A stretch of DNA of 64,000 nt from Istiophorus platypterus (lineage: Eukaryota; Chordata; Actinopteri; Istiophoriformes; Istiophoridae), in the NCBI GenBank assembly GCA_016859345.1, contig CM029119.1, positions 12,051,896 through 12,115,895 of the forward strand, in the 5' to 3' direction. The notes under the pieces were generated by a model. That model ran no database searches and was not told where the DNA came from. It saw only the letters and a program-made list of their open reading frames with translations. Shown in pieces: positions 1 through 18,403 of this stretch (its first letter is position 1; every line of letters begins with the position of its first letter). Made by a program: the position numbers and the translations under genes.

Positions 1-1122
1 AACATAATTAAAGCTATGTTTCGGGAGGGATGTTTGATGTTCCTGCCGTGACGAGTGAGGACCGAACGAGTAGGTCAGACAGCGCTGTGGATTTCAGCCT
101 CAGATTATAAAGGATCAGAGTTTACTTAGAGGGAGATTATGAAAACAGCACACAGTGTATCTCCATTCCCGCATATGAGGGGATTCTTTATGTAAGGACC
201 CCAGTTTAGATTTTATTCCTATCTGTCTTTACTTTATGTTCATTTTTAAACTACTTAGAAGATGATTTCAGATGTTTACTCGGGTAAACATTTCGTCTGG
301 AAGAACTGCTACGTGAGAAGAATCCCAGCTGGACTGCAGCAGTGTTTCTTCATGGCTTTAATCTACAATAAATGCACCAGAATCTGTTATTTTTGAACAA
401 CTTGTTCTGTTAATTTGCAAAAGAACACAGTTGAGAGAATGTTACATCTATTGCAGTTATGGAATTAATGACAACAAGACATCAAGAAGAAGACAGAAGG
501 AAATAGAAAAATAATGATAGTAATAATCCTGTCCTACTGTGAAAATAGCAATAAGTAGGCAATAAAAATGAATATGTTTTTATATTTAGATGTAGGCAAA
601 AGAGGGATAAGAGCTGCATTCACAGATTAGCTGTTTGTGAAATGCATCTACTATATTAGCTGTTAAAACTGTAAAGTCGCTTTGTCATCCACATTTGTGT
701 GAGCAATTCCAACAACCAAATACAAAAACACATAGAAGCTGAACACTTGCTTCAGCTCCTGCATCTCGAATAAATAAATAAATAAGGTTTCTGATAAATG
801 CTTACTTCATCAATGAAGCAAAAAAAAAAGGGACATAATAAAGATAAAATTACACAAAATACGATGCACAGGAATGACTTAAAAGCTCTAACTGCGGGTT
901 TACTACAAATTGACCAACAAGAGAAGCGAAGATTTGGTTTAAGAACGTTTCCCAAACCAAGTCCGATTCTTCACAACTACGTGAACGACTACAAGTAACA
1001 AAAGCATGCTACAATAAGCCATATTTTGTCTAGAGGCATCCAGCAGAATCTCTCTGGAATCTTTTTAGGAACAGTTGCAGAGCTTGGGACACGAGTTCAC
1101 GTGTCACGGTCACGGGGACTTA

Positions 1123-1486
1123 TTAAAGGAGTAATCTGACATTTTGGGAAATACACTTACTTGCTTTCTTGCTGAGATGATCAATGTCACTCTCATGTCT
1201 GTAGACTAGGTATGGAGCTGGAGCCAGGAGGAGAGGGGGAAATAGCCCGCTCTATCCAAAGTTCATAAATAACCCTAACACACCTCTAAAGCTCACGAAT
1301 TAACAAAAAAGAAATGGAAAGTATCTCCAGTTGTAGTTTTATTATGAGTTACATGCCAAGCTAAGCTGACTGCCCCCCTGCCCCCTGGCTCTAGCTTCAT
1401 ATTCATATTCATATTTTATCTTCTAATCTAACTTTTGGCGTGAAAGTGGATAAGTGTAATTTCCAAATTGACAAGCTATACCTTAA
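1123..1486. mobile_element. Fish palindromic MITE-like interspersed repeat
   Basis: The left part reads AAAGGAGTAATCTGACATTT, TGGGAAATACACTTACTTGC and on to ACTCTCATGTCTGTAGACTA. The right end (GTGGATAAGTGTAATTTCC... ACCTTAA) is a degraded inverted copy of the left end. I recognise this as a very common fish repeat in which the terminal inverted repeats contain TCTTGCCGAGA and TTTGGGAAATACGC-like words. No coding sequence. The copy is old and diverged. Confidence 0.7.
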
Positions 1487-3206
1487 AACTCGAGATTTTA
1501 TTTAGTCCTGAGGGTGTAGGTCAGACTGAAGATAAAGGCCAGAAATGTTCATAAGCAAAGCGCGGAAAATAGACAAGCATAGCAGAGCAGGAAAAAAAGA
1601 AAAGAAAAGTTTTTCCTGCGCAGAAAAACTGAAAATTTAAAAAAGAAAATAAAAAATCAACATGAAGCAAGCGATGATGTACAGGACTGGATGTTATGAG
1701 TCTGGTTATTGCTTGGACACTGAACTCAGGTAAGCTGCGGTTTATCATTTGGTCTTGGCTTTATTACTGTCTAGGCGGCTCTGTCTTTAAATATAAATAT
1801 TTTAGAATATCATTTTAAAATACTCATATGATTTAATGACATTATTTCATCATGAAGTAACCACTTTGGTGTGACCTCAGTGTTATTACTTATTAAACTT
1901 AGAGAAAACAATTGTACACAGACTGATTGTTTATTGATCCATGAGGAGTTAAGTCATTATCGTTTATCTTTTTTCCTGCATTCTGTTAAATCAGACTGAA
2001 CAACCACACACAGTACTGTGCAGTTTTTCTCACATCACAAATAGGGTCGCATATTTTATTTCATGTTACTTTTGCAATTTTTATGATACACAAACTGAAG
2101 TGTGGATGGGTGCGAGGAGAGATTGGTGAAGGAAATAAGACTGTGATTAAGTTCAAATACTTGATTTTTACAAACAGAATAGACACAGATGTACGTGGAC
2201 AATAAGCAGTCTAATTACGAGTGAGGCACCACAAACCATGTAGGATTTTCTCGCAGTGGATCATGGTGAGATAAAGGTTGTAAAAACTGTGACGAACCTG
2301 TGTACCGTGGGCGGTGAGGGGGATTATTCCTGCCCTTTTTGTTGTAAAATAATTTTTTTTTTCCGAGTGTTTGTTTAACCTGGATTTGTCCGTACCCTTT
2401 AGCTCTGACCCCCCCCCCCCCCGCCTTCCCCAACCACTCTAAGCCTGTGTGCAGAAGAGGTGGCACTTTCTAATTTTAGCCCTTGGCCCTCGGAGCCTGT
2501 TCGCAACAATTACTTGGAAAAATCTAAGTGTCTGGTTGCACTGTGAACAGATCCGCCAGTTCTTCTTCGGCTGTATTTCTGATGAAGCTGATGAGCCCGG
2601 TGTCACCGCATCAGCCAGGACTGAGATGTTAAGGATTAGATCTGACCCCTCCGATCTGCTGACCACTGCACGAACCCCGGCTGAAATCCGAAGGTGACTG
2701 ATCATTTTCCGTGGCACTAAATTGACACCAAATCGTGGAGCAGTTTTCCACTGACGATCAGATCTTCCCCCTCTACTGATATCTTTGGAAACAGTCTGAA
2801 GAACTGTCTCTTTTCTCCAGCCACACTCCATCTTTTATTTGTTTTTATTTTATTTGTTCTCTGTGCAGTGCCAGTTAATTAATTTATCCAGATATTCTTT
2901 GCTTTTATTAACTCACTTATATGCTCTTATTCGTGTCTGTGTTTTTACTTGTGTATTCCTTTTATTTTGGCCGAAGGGGCTGCCGCTCAGTAAACATTAC
3001 ATACTGTTGGCTGACTATAAGATGTGGAACGAATTGTCCTTTTTTTCCTTTGATAAGTTTCAATCCCTCTGAACACAGATCACAAAAACAGTGTTTTCTT
3101 TTTTTTTCCAGCAGTAGCCTGGATTATCACAGTTTATAGATCACATGAGAAAATCCTACATGTACCATCTTTAAGCATGACAGTAGCACATCTACATGTA
3201 TGGGTA

Positions 3207-3446
3207 CACTGCAAAAATATCTTCTGGAGTTATTTTTGTCTGTTTTTTTAACTCTTAAAGTCCTATTTACTGAAAACAAATGAAAAAAATTTGACAGTTC
3301 TTCTTCAAGATGCTGACAATCATTTTCGGAGATGGTTGAAACAAGGTACTTCAAAAGATTTTTTCACTTGTTTAACATAAACAAGACTTTCAGGACTCAA
3401 TTTTGGCGAAAGATTCACTCGTCAAGATGGAGATGTTTTTGCAGTG
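3207..3446. mobile_element. 240 bp palindromic MITE with TA target-site duplication
   Basis: The element starts CACTGCAAAAATATCTTC and ends GGAGATGTTTTTGCAGTG, an inverted repeat of about 18 bp with few mismatches. It is flanked on both sides by TA (3205-3206 and 3447-3448), as for Tc1/mariner-type insertions. Inside, TTAAAGTCCTATTTACTGAA is echoed in inverse by CAAGACTTTCAGGACT-like sequence, so the element is largely self-complementary. It lies 278 bp past exon 9b of kcnma1. Confidence 0.75.
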
Positions 3447-3724
3447 TAAAAGCAAACACTGATTCATCACAAGCAGCAATGACAGCTTGCACATATATAA
3501 AAGCAGCAGCAATACAGTACATAAACTCTACACATTAATCATGGCCAAGTTCTTCAGTCACAGTGTGACTTTAGTGCTAATTGAGATCATTACATCTCAA
3601 AGACGGTTTCACAAAGTCTATTTAAACAAAAATCAGAGTATGTCACCTCTTTATGAGAGAGCCACTCGAGTCACACAAAACCACACCATTAAAAGTTTGC
3701 TGTTTTTTCGTTTGTTTGACTTAC

Positions 3725-3816
3725 TTTCTGCCTCTGGTCGAGTTATAACTCCCTCCATATTTCTTCCGATTAAGGATGAGAGCAGCAATTTCTGGCACGT
3801 AGCGAGCAAACATGGC
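3725..3816 (-). CDS. kcnma1: kcnma1 exon 9b: mutually exclusive alternative to exon 9a
   Basis: A second 92 bp exon with the same phases as 9a (0 in, 2 out), 85 bp further along, encoding [20 protein letters not shown], then [10 protein letters not shown] and the start of Lys. Acceptor CATGCATGTAG, donor GTAAGTC. Identical ends ([21 protein letters not shown]) and a divergent middle show an ancient exon duplication. Compared with 9a it has Arg for Ser after AMFA, Ala-Ala for Ile-Glu in the vestibule motif, Leu for Gly before NRKK and NSTR for SAVN. Use of both exons (184 bp) or neither would shift the frame, so they must be alternatives. Alternative exons at this place are known in vertebrate KCNMA1 transcripts; expression in this species is inferred. 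Confidence 0.9.
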
Positions 3817-3993
<177 letters not shown>

Positions 3994-6003
3994 CTAAGGA
4001 GAAGATAGAAGACAGAAGAAGAGACTAAAAAAAAGACAGGCAAAGAACAGCAGGTCCTCTATTTTTGCTTTAAAGAAATCCGTAAAGTCTGAAAGAGGAA
4101 CACTACTGTATGTGCAGGAGTACTGTTAATATTTATTTAACAGGAAAAAGGATCAAGAAAATAAGAAAGTTGCACATCATTCAGATTAGTCATTATTGCC
4201 TGAATGTAGCCAGAAGTTATATATCACAGTGACATTCCAAAGATCGAGAAAAAGTGCGAAAATGAAAAAAAGGAAATTATAAGGCCAATATTTACGGATA
4301 TTGGAAGAAAAGAAGAATAAAGGAGAAAAATGACAGCTGATGAGTGGTATGTCAATCTGTGACAGAAAATAAATGATAAAAATCAAGAAGAAGCCTTATG
4401 TGCCATGTTTCGCCCAACAAACACACGTCGGGTTGATTTAGATGGCACAGCTGAATGGATGGCAAACATCGACTCTGAAACTCTGCACTGCTGCACAACC
4501 ATCTGGAGGATATCAGTGTGAGGCCACAGTTAGGTATAAAAAGTGCCGTTTTCATTGAAGTTAACATCACGGGTTTTTTTGATTGAGATTTAAAATTAAA
4601 TTTTAAATGCATCAGTACTGTAAAATTTACAATGACAGTTGCTATGCATCTGGAAATTGTAGATATTTTTGCAAATTTCACGCTAACTGCCACATGGAAT
4701 GACAACATTTTCCTTGTTGTTTCCTCGTTTATCAGTAAAAGACTGAGTGTCCTTATTTAGCTTATTTTTAGGCTACATTACATTACCCCTCAGGAAAATG
4801 AGCTATTAGAAGAAGTGGAAAAACTTTTAGGTTTACAGGAGTGAAAGGGGATATTTAACCCCTTCACATCAATTTTCCTCAAATTTTCTAACTCTAATTA
4901 ATTTTCTTTAGATTGTAAAGACATCCTCTTATTCTACACTGTCTGAGGTGCCATATATATCGTGTTCCAAGCTTTTCTTTGAAGCTGTTGACCCTGAGTG
5001 AAATATTCGAACCCAAGATTCCATGTTAGTCTGTCAGTGAGAAATTTTGTTGTTTGCCATTTTATTGATGATTTCCCAAGTTCAGCCTGACATATTTGGT
5101 ATCTTTGGAAAATCTCCCCGAAAATACAAAATTCCGTTCTGGGAGTTTGAACAATGTTTGGCGGCAAAGCATGGCTTTATACTGACTGTCTGTATTTAAG
5201 ACTTCGCCTCTGTCCATTGCCCAAAGTTATTAATCTTAATTTTTTAAGATTACAAATTTATTCTGATCATTAAAAATATTGTGGCTGTCATTGTAGCTTT
5301 CCAAGGAGATATACTACTTAATTTTGGCTGAAAGTCACTTTTAAGTTCAGCTGTTTTACTATATAACAATATATCACCAGACTGTTTATTTCACTTCTGA
5401 ATAATGCTTTATGACTCAGATAACTGCGTCCACTCAATGACCTTTAGCTACTTTCTTTATCAGATAACTCAGGTCTGTGTAAATCACAGGTAAGTTGATT
5501 TCTTTAAGATGAATCTATGCCATTATCATCTCGTCATTCTATACATTGTGTCTTTTTTATTCCTCAAAATGCTGTTAAATATTTGTGCAGAATGTGAGAT
5601 ACAGTAATGTTGCTTAATCCATAAAGCTGGGCTCTAATAAATCATCCTTGTATCCCTGTGTTTGTTGGAAAAGAGGGAGGGGAGGCAGGAGGGTGGAGCC
5701 ACCTGAAACCGCAGTACTTTACAGTTAATAACAATTAATGTCATTTGAAATGATTACGTAACAAAACAAGTCTTCAGCATTATACCAGAACAAATGTTGC
5801 ATTATTGTAGACAACTCATTCAATACATGACTTGCGACATACTGTGGTGAAGTGAGGAGCCAAAAAAAACACCTCAGTGTAAACAACAGGTGAAGGGCCT
5901 CCTGAGCTGACAGTGTCCCGGCGTTTGTTAACACCTGGCGGAGTGTGATGATTGGTTGCATGGAGGATTTAAAGCAGGAATAAGTAACGAGAGGGATTTT
6001 TAC
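3994..6003 (-). other. kcnma1: kcnma1 intron 8
   Basis: About 2.0 kb between the pore exon and exon 9a, AT-rich, with no recognised repeat or gene. Several short frames on both strands lack any coding pattern. Confidence 0.8.
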
Positions 6004-6174
6004 CAAACCACCAAGGATGAAGAAGACCATAAACAGGCGGCCCAGGGTGGTTTTTGCATAAACGTCTCCATAGCCAACAGTGGACATAGTAACCATGAGT
6101 AAGTAGACACATTCCCAGTAGGAAAGTGCCTGGGAATTTTGGAAGTTTTCCCAAGGATCCCCTGAGTTTTCCAC
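6004..6174 (-). CDS. kcnma1: kcnma1 exon 8: pore loop, selectivity filter and most of S6
   Basis: This 171 bp exon (57 codons, phase 0 at both ends) encodes [20 protein letters not shown], the pore helix [11 protein letters not shown], the potassium selectivity filter TVGYGD, and [20 protein letters not shown], which is S6 up to the gating-hinge glycines. The filter forms the ion pathway of the tetramer; the acidic outer-pore residues around VENSGD lie in the toxin and TEA vestibule. Acceptor TCTGTTCCAG is strong, while the donor is GTAAAA, with A instead of the usual G at position +5. The larger open frame around it (5725-6252) reads into both introns and is not coding there. Confidence 0.97.
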
Positions 6175-6317
6175 CTGGAACAGAGGTGGAGATTTAAGCA
6201 ACCAGAAAAAACAAGTTATCTTTTTCCACAATGCAACAGAAAGTCTAAACAAAAAATGAGCAGCTATTCTATTCTATTATCAGCACATTTTCACCTTAAC
6301 TTAATTGTCCCACATCA

Positions 6318-13694
<7,377 letters not shown>

Positions 13695-13806
13695 CGAGCC
13701 AGCTCCTGTTCAGGTAGACCGACACGAACACAGGAGGAACCGTGAAGAAGTCCACCACCGAGTTCACCTCCAGCCAGAACCAAAGCTTGTCGTTGGCGGC
13801 GATGAA
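13695..13806 (-). CDS. kcnma1: kcnma1 exon 5: S2-S3 linker and S3 segment
   Basis: This 112 bp exon (37 codons plus one base) encodes [14 protein letters not shown], then the S3 helix [18 protein letters not shown], then NRSWL and the first base of Gly. The conserved acidic residue of VVDFF is one of the charges that take part in voltage sensing in BK channels. The acceptor is preceded by an exceptionally long uninterrupted T tract (23 T on the minus strand, 13814-13836) before CCTACAG; the donor is GTAAGG. An antisense plus-strand frame of 64 codons over this exon is not a gene. Confidence 0.96.
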
Positions 13807-13909
13807 CTGTAGGAAAAAAAAAAAAAAAAAAAAAAAGGGCTGGGGATGAGATTCACAGCGTACAGGCGGGCGGGTGGGAGCGCACGTCCACGACTCCGGA
13901 TATACTCAC
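13807..13909 (-). other. kcnma1: kcnma1 intron 4 (103 bp)
   Basis: Short intron with donor GTGAGTATA and acceptor CCTACAG. Its 3' part is an uninterrupted run of 23 T on the transcribed strand (plus-strand A at 13814-13836), an extreme polypyrimidine tract. The 5' part is CpG-rich. Confidence 0.9.
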
Positions 13910-14003
13910 GCGGAGGCCGAAGTACAGCAGGAAGAACACGTTGAACGCCATGTCAATCTGCAGCGTGAAGTCTTTGTAGAAGTTCTGACAGGACTCGATA
14001 GGA
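13910..14003 (-). CDS. kcnma1: kcnma1 exon 4: S1-S2 loop and S2 segment
   Basis: This 94 bp exon (one base completes the Asp codon, then 31 codons) reads [16 protein letters not shown] then [16 protein letters not shown]. It covers the extracellular S1-S2 loop with its conserved cysteine and the S2 helix, including the acidic residue of the IDMAF motif and the terminal arginine that belong to the BK voltage-sensor charge network. Acceptor is CTCTGATAG, donor GTGAGTATA. It is separated from exon 5 by only 103 bp, in contrast to the multi-kilobase introns on either side of this pair. Confidence 0.96.
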
Positions 14004-14869
14004 CTATCAGAGACAGAAACAAAGTTTGTTAATGTCCAAGGGCGACAAATGTCAGTCAAGAGAGGAAAATTTGGTTAAAAAAACTGATATATAACAACAG
14101 TATTTCAGGAAAAATAAAGCATAAATGATGCACTCTTCTTTTCCTGAAGAGGCATTTTTAAGATTCCCAAAAGAAGAGGAACATAAGTGTCTAAAAAAGT
14201 GCAATAGTTGATATTTTTCCAATGGTTTTTCTGTTGAGAAAGGACATGCATTTGTCGTCAAACAAGCAAATAACTTGTCGAGATGCCTGATTAACCCTTA
14301 ATCAACTGCAGAACAATCTGTCAGAGGAATATGTCGTATTCCGAAGTGCAATATTACATAATGAAAATGGTGGAGGTTTTTTTTTTTTTCCTCTCAGGCC
14401 TGCATTTCCCATCTCATAGACGACGTTTCAGTTAAATATTAGATAAAACAAGATGGAAATGCGGAGCCAAGGCAGTAGTTTAAGGGTTAAATGCATGCAG
14501 GGTTCATGTCTTCTTTTATGAAATCAGGCAGCCAAAGCAAAAGCTAGCAATGTAGTGAAGTCTCACCCTCAAAAAGCTTGTATCTGGCAGTAAGAATTCA
14601 AATAAAGAGAAATAATTAACCAAGGAGATTGGAATGTAATAGGTTAGTATGATTGCTTAATAAAATTCACGCACTGGCAGCTTGAAAATTTCTCTCATAA
14701 TATAATTCACACCTGAAATAAAAACACAGGTTTACTGTACATTCAAAACTTAACAATGTGCTGGAGAAAAGCAGTTAATTATGTTAGTCTGATGTGGAAT
14801 ATACTGTCTTATATTGATAAATCTTTTGCAGGAATAAAAAATACAACTCAAGAATCTGGTGATGGAAAC

Positions 14870-15252
14870 TGTGACTGGTTAATCGTGTTAGTGCTGAAAG
14901 AATTAGTGAATCCATTAGTTGTTTGACATAAAAATGAAAGTACAACAATTTTAATACTTGATTTTTCATTTAGGTCATTTATTAGCCCAAAACATTTGCT
15001 GCTTCCAGCTGCTAAGAATGTGAAATTTTACTTCTTTTTCTAGCTTTTATATTGTAAACTTAATATCTTTTAGTTTTCAACTGCTTGCTGGAGAAAACAC
15101 ACAATTTAAATCACGTTTCCTCAGGATTTCTGGAATTTGTAATTTAATTTTACTGTTTTTTTTTTTATATTTTATGAAATACAAAGAACTAATCAGAAAA
15201 AAAAATCTAAAGAGTATCTGATGATTAAAATAATCATTAGTTGTGGCCCTGA
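14870..15252. mobile_element. Fish MITE-like repeat, AATCATTAGTTG..GCCCT family (copy A)
   Basis: It contains GCCCAAAACATTTGCTGCTT, CCAGCTGCTAAGAATGTGA and ATTGTAAACTTAATATCTTT in that order and ends AATAATCATTAGTTGTGGCC. I recognise the order (TTTGCTGGTTCCAGCTTCTC, GTAAACTGAATATCTTTGGG, terminal ATCGTTAGTTGCAGCCCT) from a very frequent fish repeat. Other copies in this window are near 20810-20960, 53590-53875 and 59853-59945. Confidence 0.6.
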
Positions 15253-15254
15253 AG

Positions 15255-15615
15255 CAGTGGTTTCTTTTTGGGTCCGGGGGAAACTCTGGATGGGATAGAT
15301 TAAAAGCAGAAAAAAAAATCTTTTCTGAAACATGATTTTTTATTTATTTATTTTTTTCCAGATGTTTTGTGTCTATGTTTTGACTTAACTATAATCTCAG
15401 CTTTTAGCACACCTGGGTCATTTTTAACCCTACCTGCTTTTTTTATTGTTTGTTTGTTTTTTAATATTAAAAATAAATGAACCTTAAGAGGAACAATGTC
15501 ATTTTGGCTGTTCCTCACAGTCCTTAGACAGATGGGATTTCTGACAAGGGGGCACAGCTAGATATTCCTTCCTTTTGAGGGGTCACGAGATGTAAAGGTT
15601 TGAGATCCGCTGCCA
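15255..15615. mobile_element. Degenerate hAT-like MITE
   Basis: The left end GCAGTGGTTTCTTTTTGGGT and the right end GGGGTCACGAGATGTAAAGG followed by TTTGAGATCCGCTGC form an imperfect inverted repeat (CAGTGGTTCTCAAACTTTT type, with GGGTC/GACCC inside). This resembles hAT-derived nonautonomous elements. It abuts the preceding repeat copy. No transposase frame. Confidence 0.45.
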
Positions 15616-18089
15616 GAAAACACCCTGCAGCATGTTCATGCCGAGCAGGTCAGTCTCATATAGTTAGTTTGTTTTCATCCTCTACCTGCGGGATCGCTGC
15701 ACTCACATCCACAAGCTCTGCTAATGCACACCACACCACTCAGAAGCTGAGCTGTTTAATACCGCTCGGATTAAAGCAAATTGCTTTTGTTATGTAAAAA
15801 TGAATAAATAAATAAATAAATAAAATCTCATAAAGTCCCTTTGATAAAATACCGTCCTTGTCAAGTTCATGAGGTGACATTAAAATATCTCAGGGATTAT
15901 TCTGAAGCGATCTGATGCACGGCAGTCACTCGGTTGAGCTTCTGGTTGATAATGATGGGGGGGGGGGTGATGAGGCGGACAGCTTCACACAGCCCTCACA
16001 TCTCATCTCCCGAGTCTAACTGAGGCCGCATTTATCAAGACCCTCACCAGCAGATAGTGTATAACACCAGGAAAAAATGGGTTCTTGAGCTTTGTGACCA
16101 GAAGACTTGAAAAAGGCTTTGGAGTCTACCTGTTCATCGGCGAATACACTGAGCATGCTCTATTTACAGGAACGTGACTATTTATACATCATGTAGATAC
16201 AAGCTGAGAAAATCACTGTGTGGGGACTTCACACAGTCAATAAATCTTGAAAACTGTGAATCATTAATATTTTCCTAAACAGATTTTCAATAAAAAAAAA
16301 AGGCTGAAAAACTGAGTTGGGATAAGAAAATCGCCTGACATGTAAAAAGACTGTTTATTTTTTTACAATCTTCTGCTTCTGCTTTGTATAAATACTAAAC
16401 AATATTTTTCCAACTTTCAACTGTTTTATAATAATATTTTAACAATCACTAAATATTTGTACATTCTTAGTGTGTAGCGTGTTCAGAAGGTGCTAAACAA
16501 AGGTCGACGCAGAGGTCGGCAAAAAGTTAACCAAAAGGAACCGGGAATCCAGACAGCTAGGTTTTTGCAACATCTAGCCAAATCAATACATATCTTGTTT
16601 ATGAGAAGATGGAACAAGACACCATCGGCACAATGGTCCTTTCCCTTCCTCCAGCCTCCTACGCCCATTGCCTGTGCTCAGACCACACCCATCCTCAAAC
16701 TCAGCCTTAATTTTCATCTCAACTAAACACCTCTTCAGTTTGCTGATGCCAGTGCAGTGAGAAAATCTGTCCACAGACAGAAGTATAAAGCTGCCAAATT
16801 ACTCAAAACCGCCTCTTTAGTAGTTCTTTGCTACAGTAGGTGTCTCCAGGACCCTGGTTTGCCATGATCACACAGACACATACAGACACACAGTGAAAAT
16901 GTTAAGGGGAGTGGCCCATGACACATCCCTCCACCAAGTGTACTGCAAACCGGTTCCGCCCTTTTTACATAATCCTGCTGACCAATAAACAAGATAGACA
17001 AGGGGATACAAACAAGCTCGATAAGTTTCAGAAAATTTGTCAGACTCCTTCCAAACTACACTGGTGAAGCACCAAACTTCGTTACTTTCGAAGGTTATCT
17101 GATGATATAATGGGAATTGGTTGATTAGGGTTTAATTTTTGTTGACCCACTTTTTTCTTTCTGTTGCATCCAATCAGATCTTTAGCGAGTTTTTAGTATG
17201 TTTCTTTCCTTCTCCATTATTCAACGGCGTAGGCGTAGTTTTTCTTTAAATTGCTACGTTCGACTTTCTTGAATCTGGATCATTTTGGTTCTCGCAAAAA
17301 ATTACGATAAAGAATGAGGGAAAAAGAAAAATCTAACTGAGCCTCTTCTTAGCACCTCTGAAAATAGTCCTCGCACGTTGGATAGTTCTGCCCTCGTTTG
17401 CTGTAATAACACATCAGGCCGGAAAATCCCAGTCCTGGCAGGGTGACAGACCATACAGCAGACACAGACCTGTAGTGCTAAATAATTGAGTTCCAGTAGA
17501 CCTGCTTTTTGGGGAGGTCTAAGCCTGTTATGGATCACAAACCCCTTCCCGTCCACAGTAGCCTTGGATTCTCTCTCCCTCATCCGATTCAGGTTTACAT
17601 CAAACAGGACAGACCGGCTCTCATGTAGAAAGCCTTAATGTTCTCCGATGGCAGTGCATCTGATGCATGTGAGAGTTTATACCCTTGAACAATTAATGAA
17701 AAATAAAAGCTGTATCCACCGAGGGTGAAACATATTGCTTCAACCAACTCAAAACTTTTGATACAGGTCATAATATGACATGAGACCATGCTGTTAGTCT
17801 TTTGATACTTTAATTTGAGGAATGTGTTTTTCAACAAAACCATTTTCTTGAAATTTACTGTCTTAATCCTGGCAGTTGTGAAAGTACTGAATAAATAAGT
17901 CTGTCTTGATTAATCGAGGTTCGCTAATCAATATTTTTCCATCAACGACTGATCAAATGGCTAAGTAATTTGAAAGGGGCAACTTGTACTGGACCTACAG
18001 AGAATTATCACCCTAATCTATAGCTCCCCTCAGGTTTACAAGGCTTTACAGTGAGAGTTTCAGCTCATCGATCAGCTCATCGATTGGTT

Positions 18090-18403
18090 CACTCTCACTG
18101 CTCTCACAGCGTCGCCCTTGGCCGGAGCAGGCAACTGTTTCCAGGACCCGTCGGCACAGTACCTGCTCCGCGCCCGGCAGCGAACGGACGCAGTTAGCAG
18201 CTAGCTGGCGAACGTACTAGATCCCACCATGAGCCGGGATCCGTTCGACGTCTCTACCTGCTAAAAGGGAGTTTCTCCATCGCCGCTGTCGCCAAGTGTT
18301 TGCTCACGGGGGAAATGTTGGGTCTCTGTAAATAATAACTATAAAGAGCCTGGTTTAGACCTGTTCTCTATGAAAAGTTCCCTTAATATATATCTGATTA
18401 AAG
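18090..18403. mobile_element. Fish interspersed repeat fragment
   Basis: A GC-rich first part (GCAGTTAGCAGCTAGCTGGC) is followed by CTCTACCTGCTAAAAGGGAG, CGCCGCTGTCGCCAAGTGTT, TTGGGTCTCTGTAAATAATA and TATGAAAAGTTCCCTTAA. This word order is a very common repeat tail in teleost genomes, normally ending in a GGCGCTATATAAATAAA-like stretch that is missing here. Confidence 0.65.

Larger units (their letters stand above)
1..3724 (-). other. kcnma1: kcnma1 intron 9 (partial)
   Basis: Sequence downstream of the alternative exons. The next expected exon (beginning HIVVCGH) is not present, so the intron continues past the left edge. It holds two recognisable repeats (1123-1486 and 3207-3446), a C14 homopolymer (2409-2422), and short AT-rich runs. 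A 130-codon frame on the minus strand (2439-2831) has no recognisable similarity. Confidence 0.75.

Noticed and set aside
2439..2831. 130-codon minus-strand frame as a missing kcnma1 exon
   Set aside because: No resemblance to the RCK1 sequence expected next (HIVVCGH...), and no suitable splice context.
5725..6252. 175-codon minus-strand frame as one exon
   Set aside because: Only 6004-6174 matches the channel; both ends pass clear splice sites (CAG at 6175-6177, GTAA at 6000-6003).
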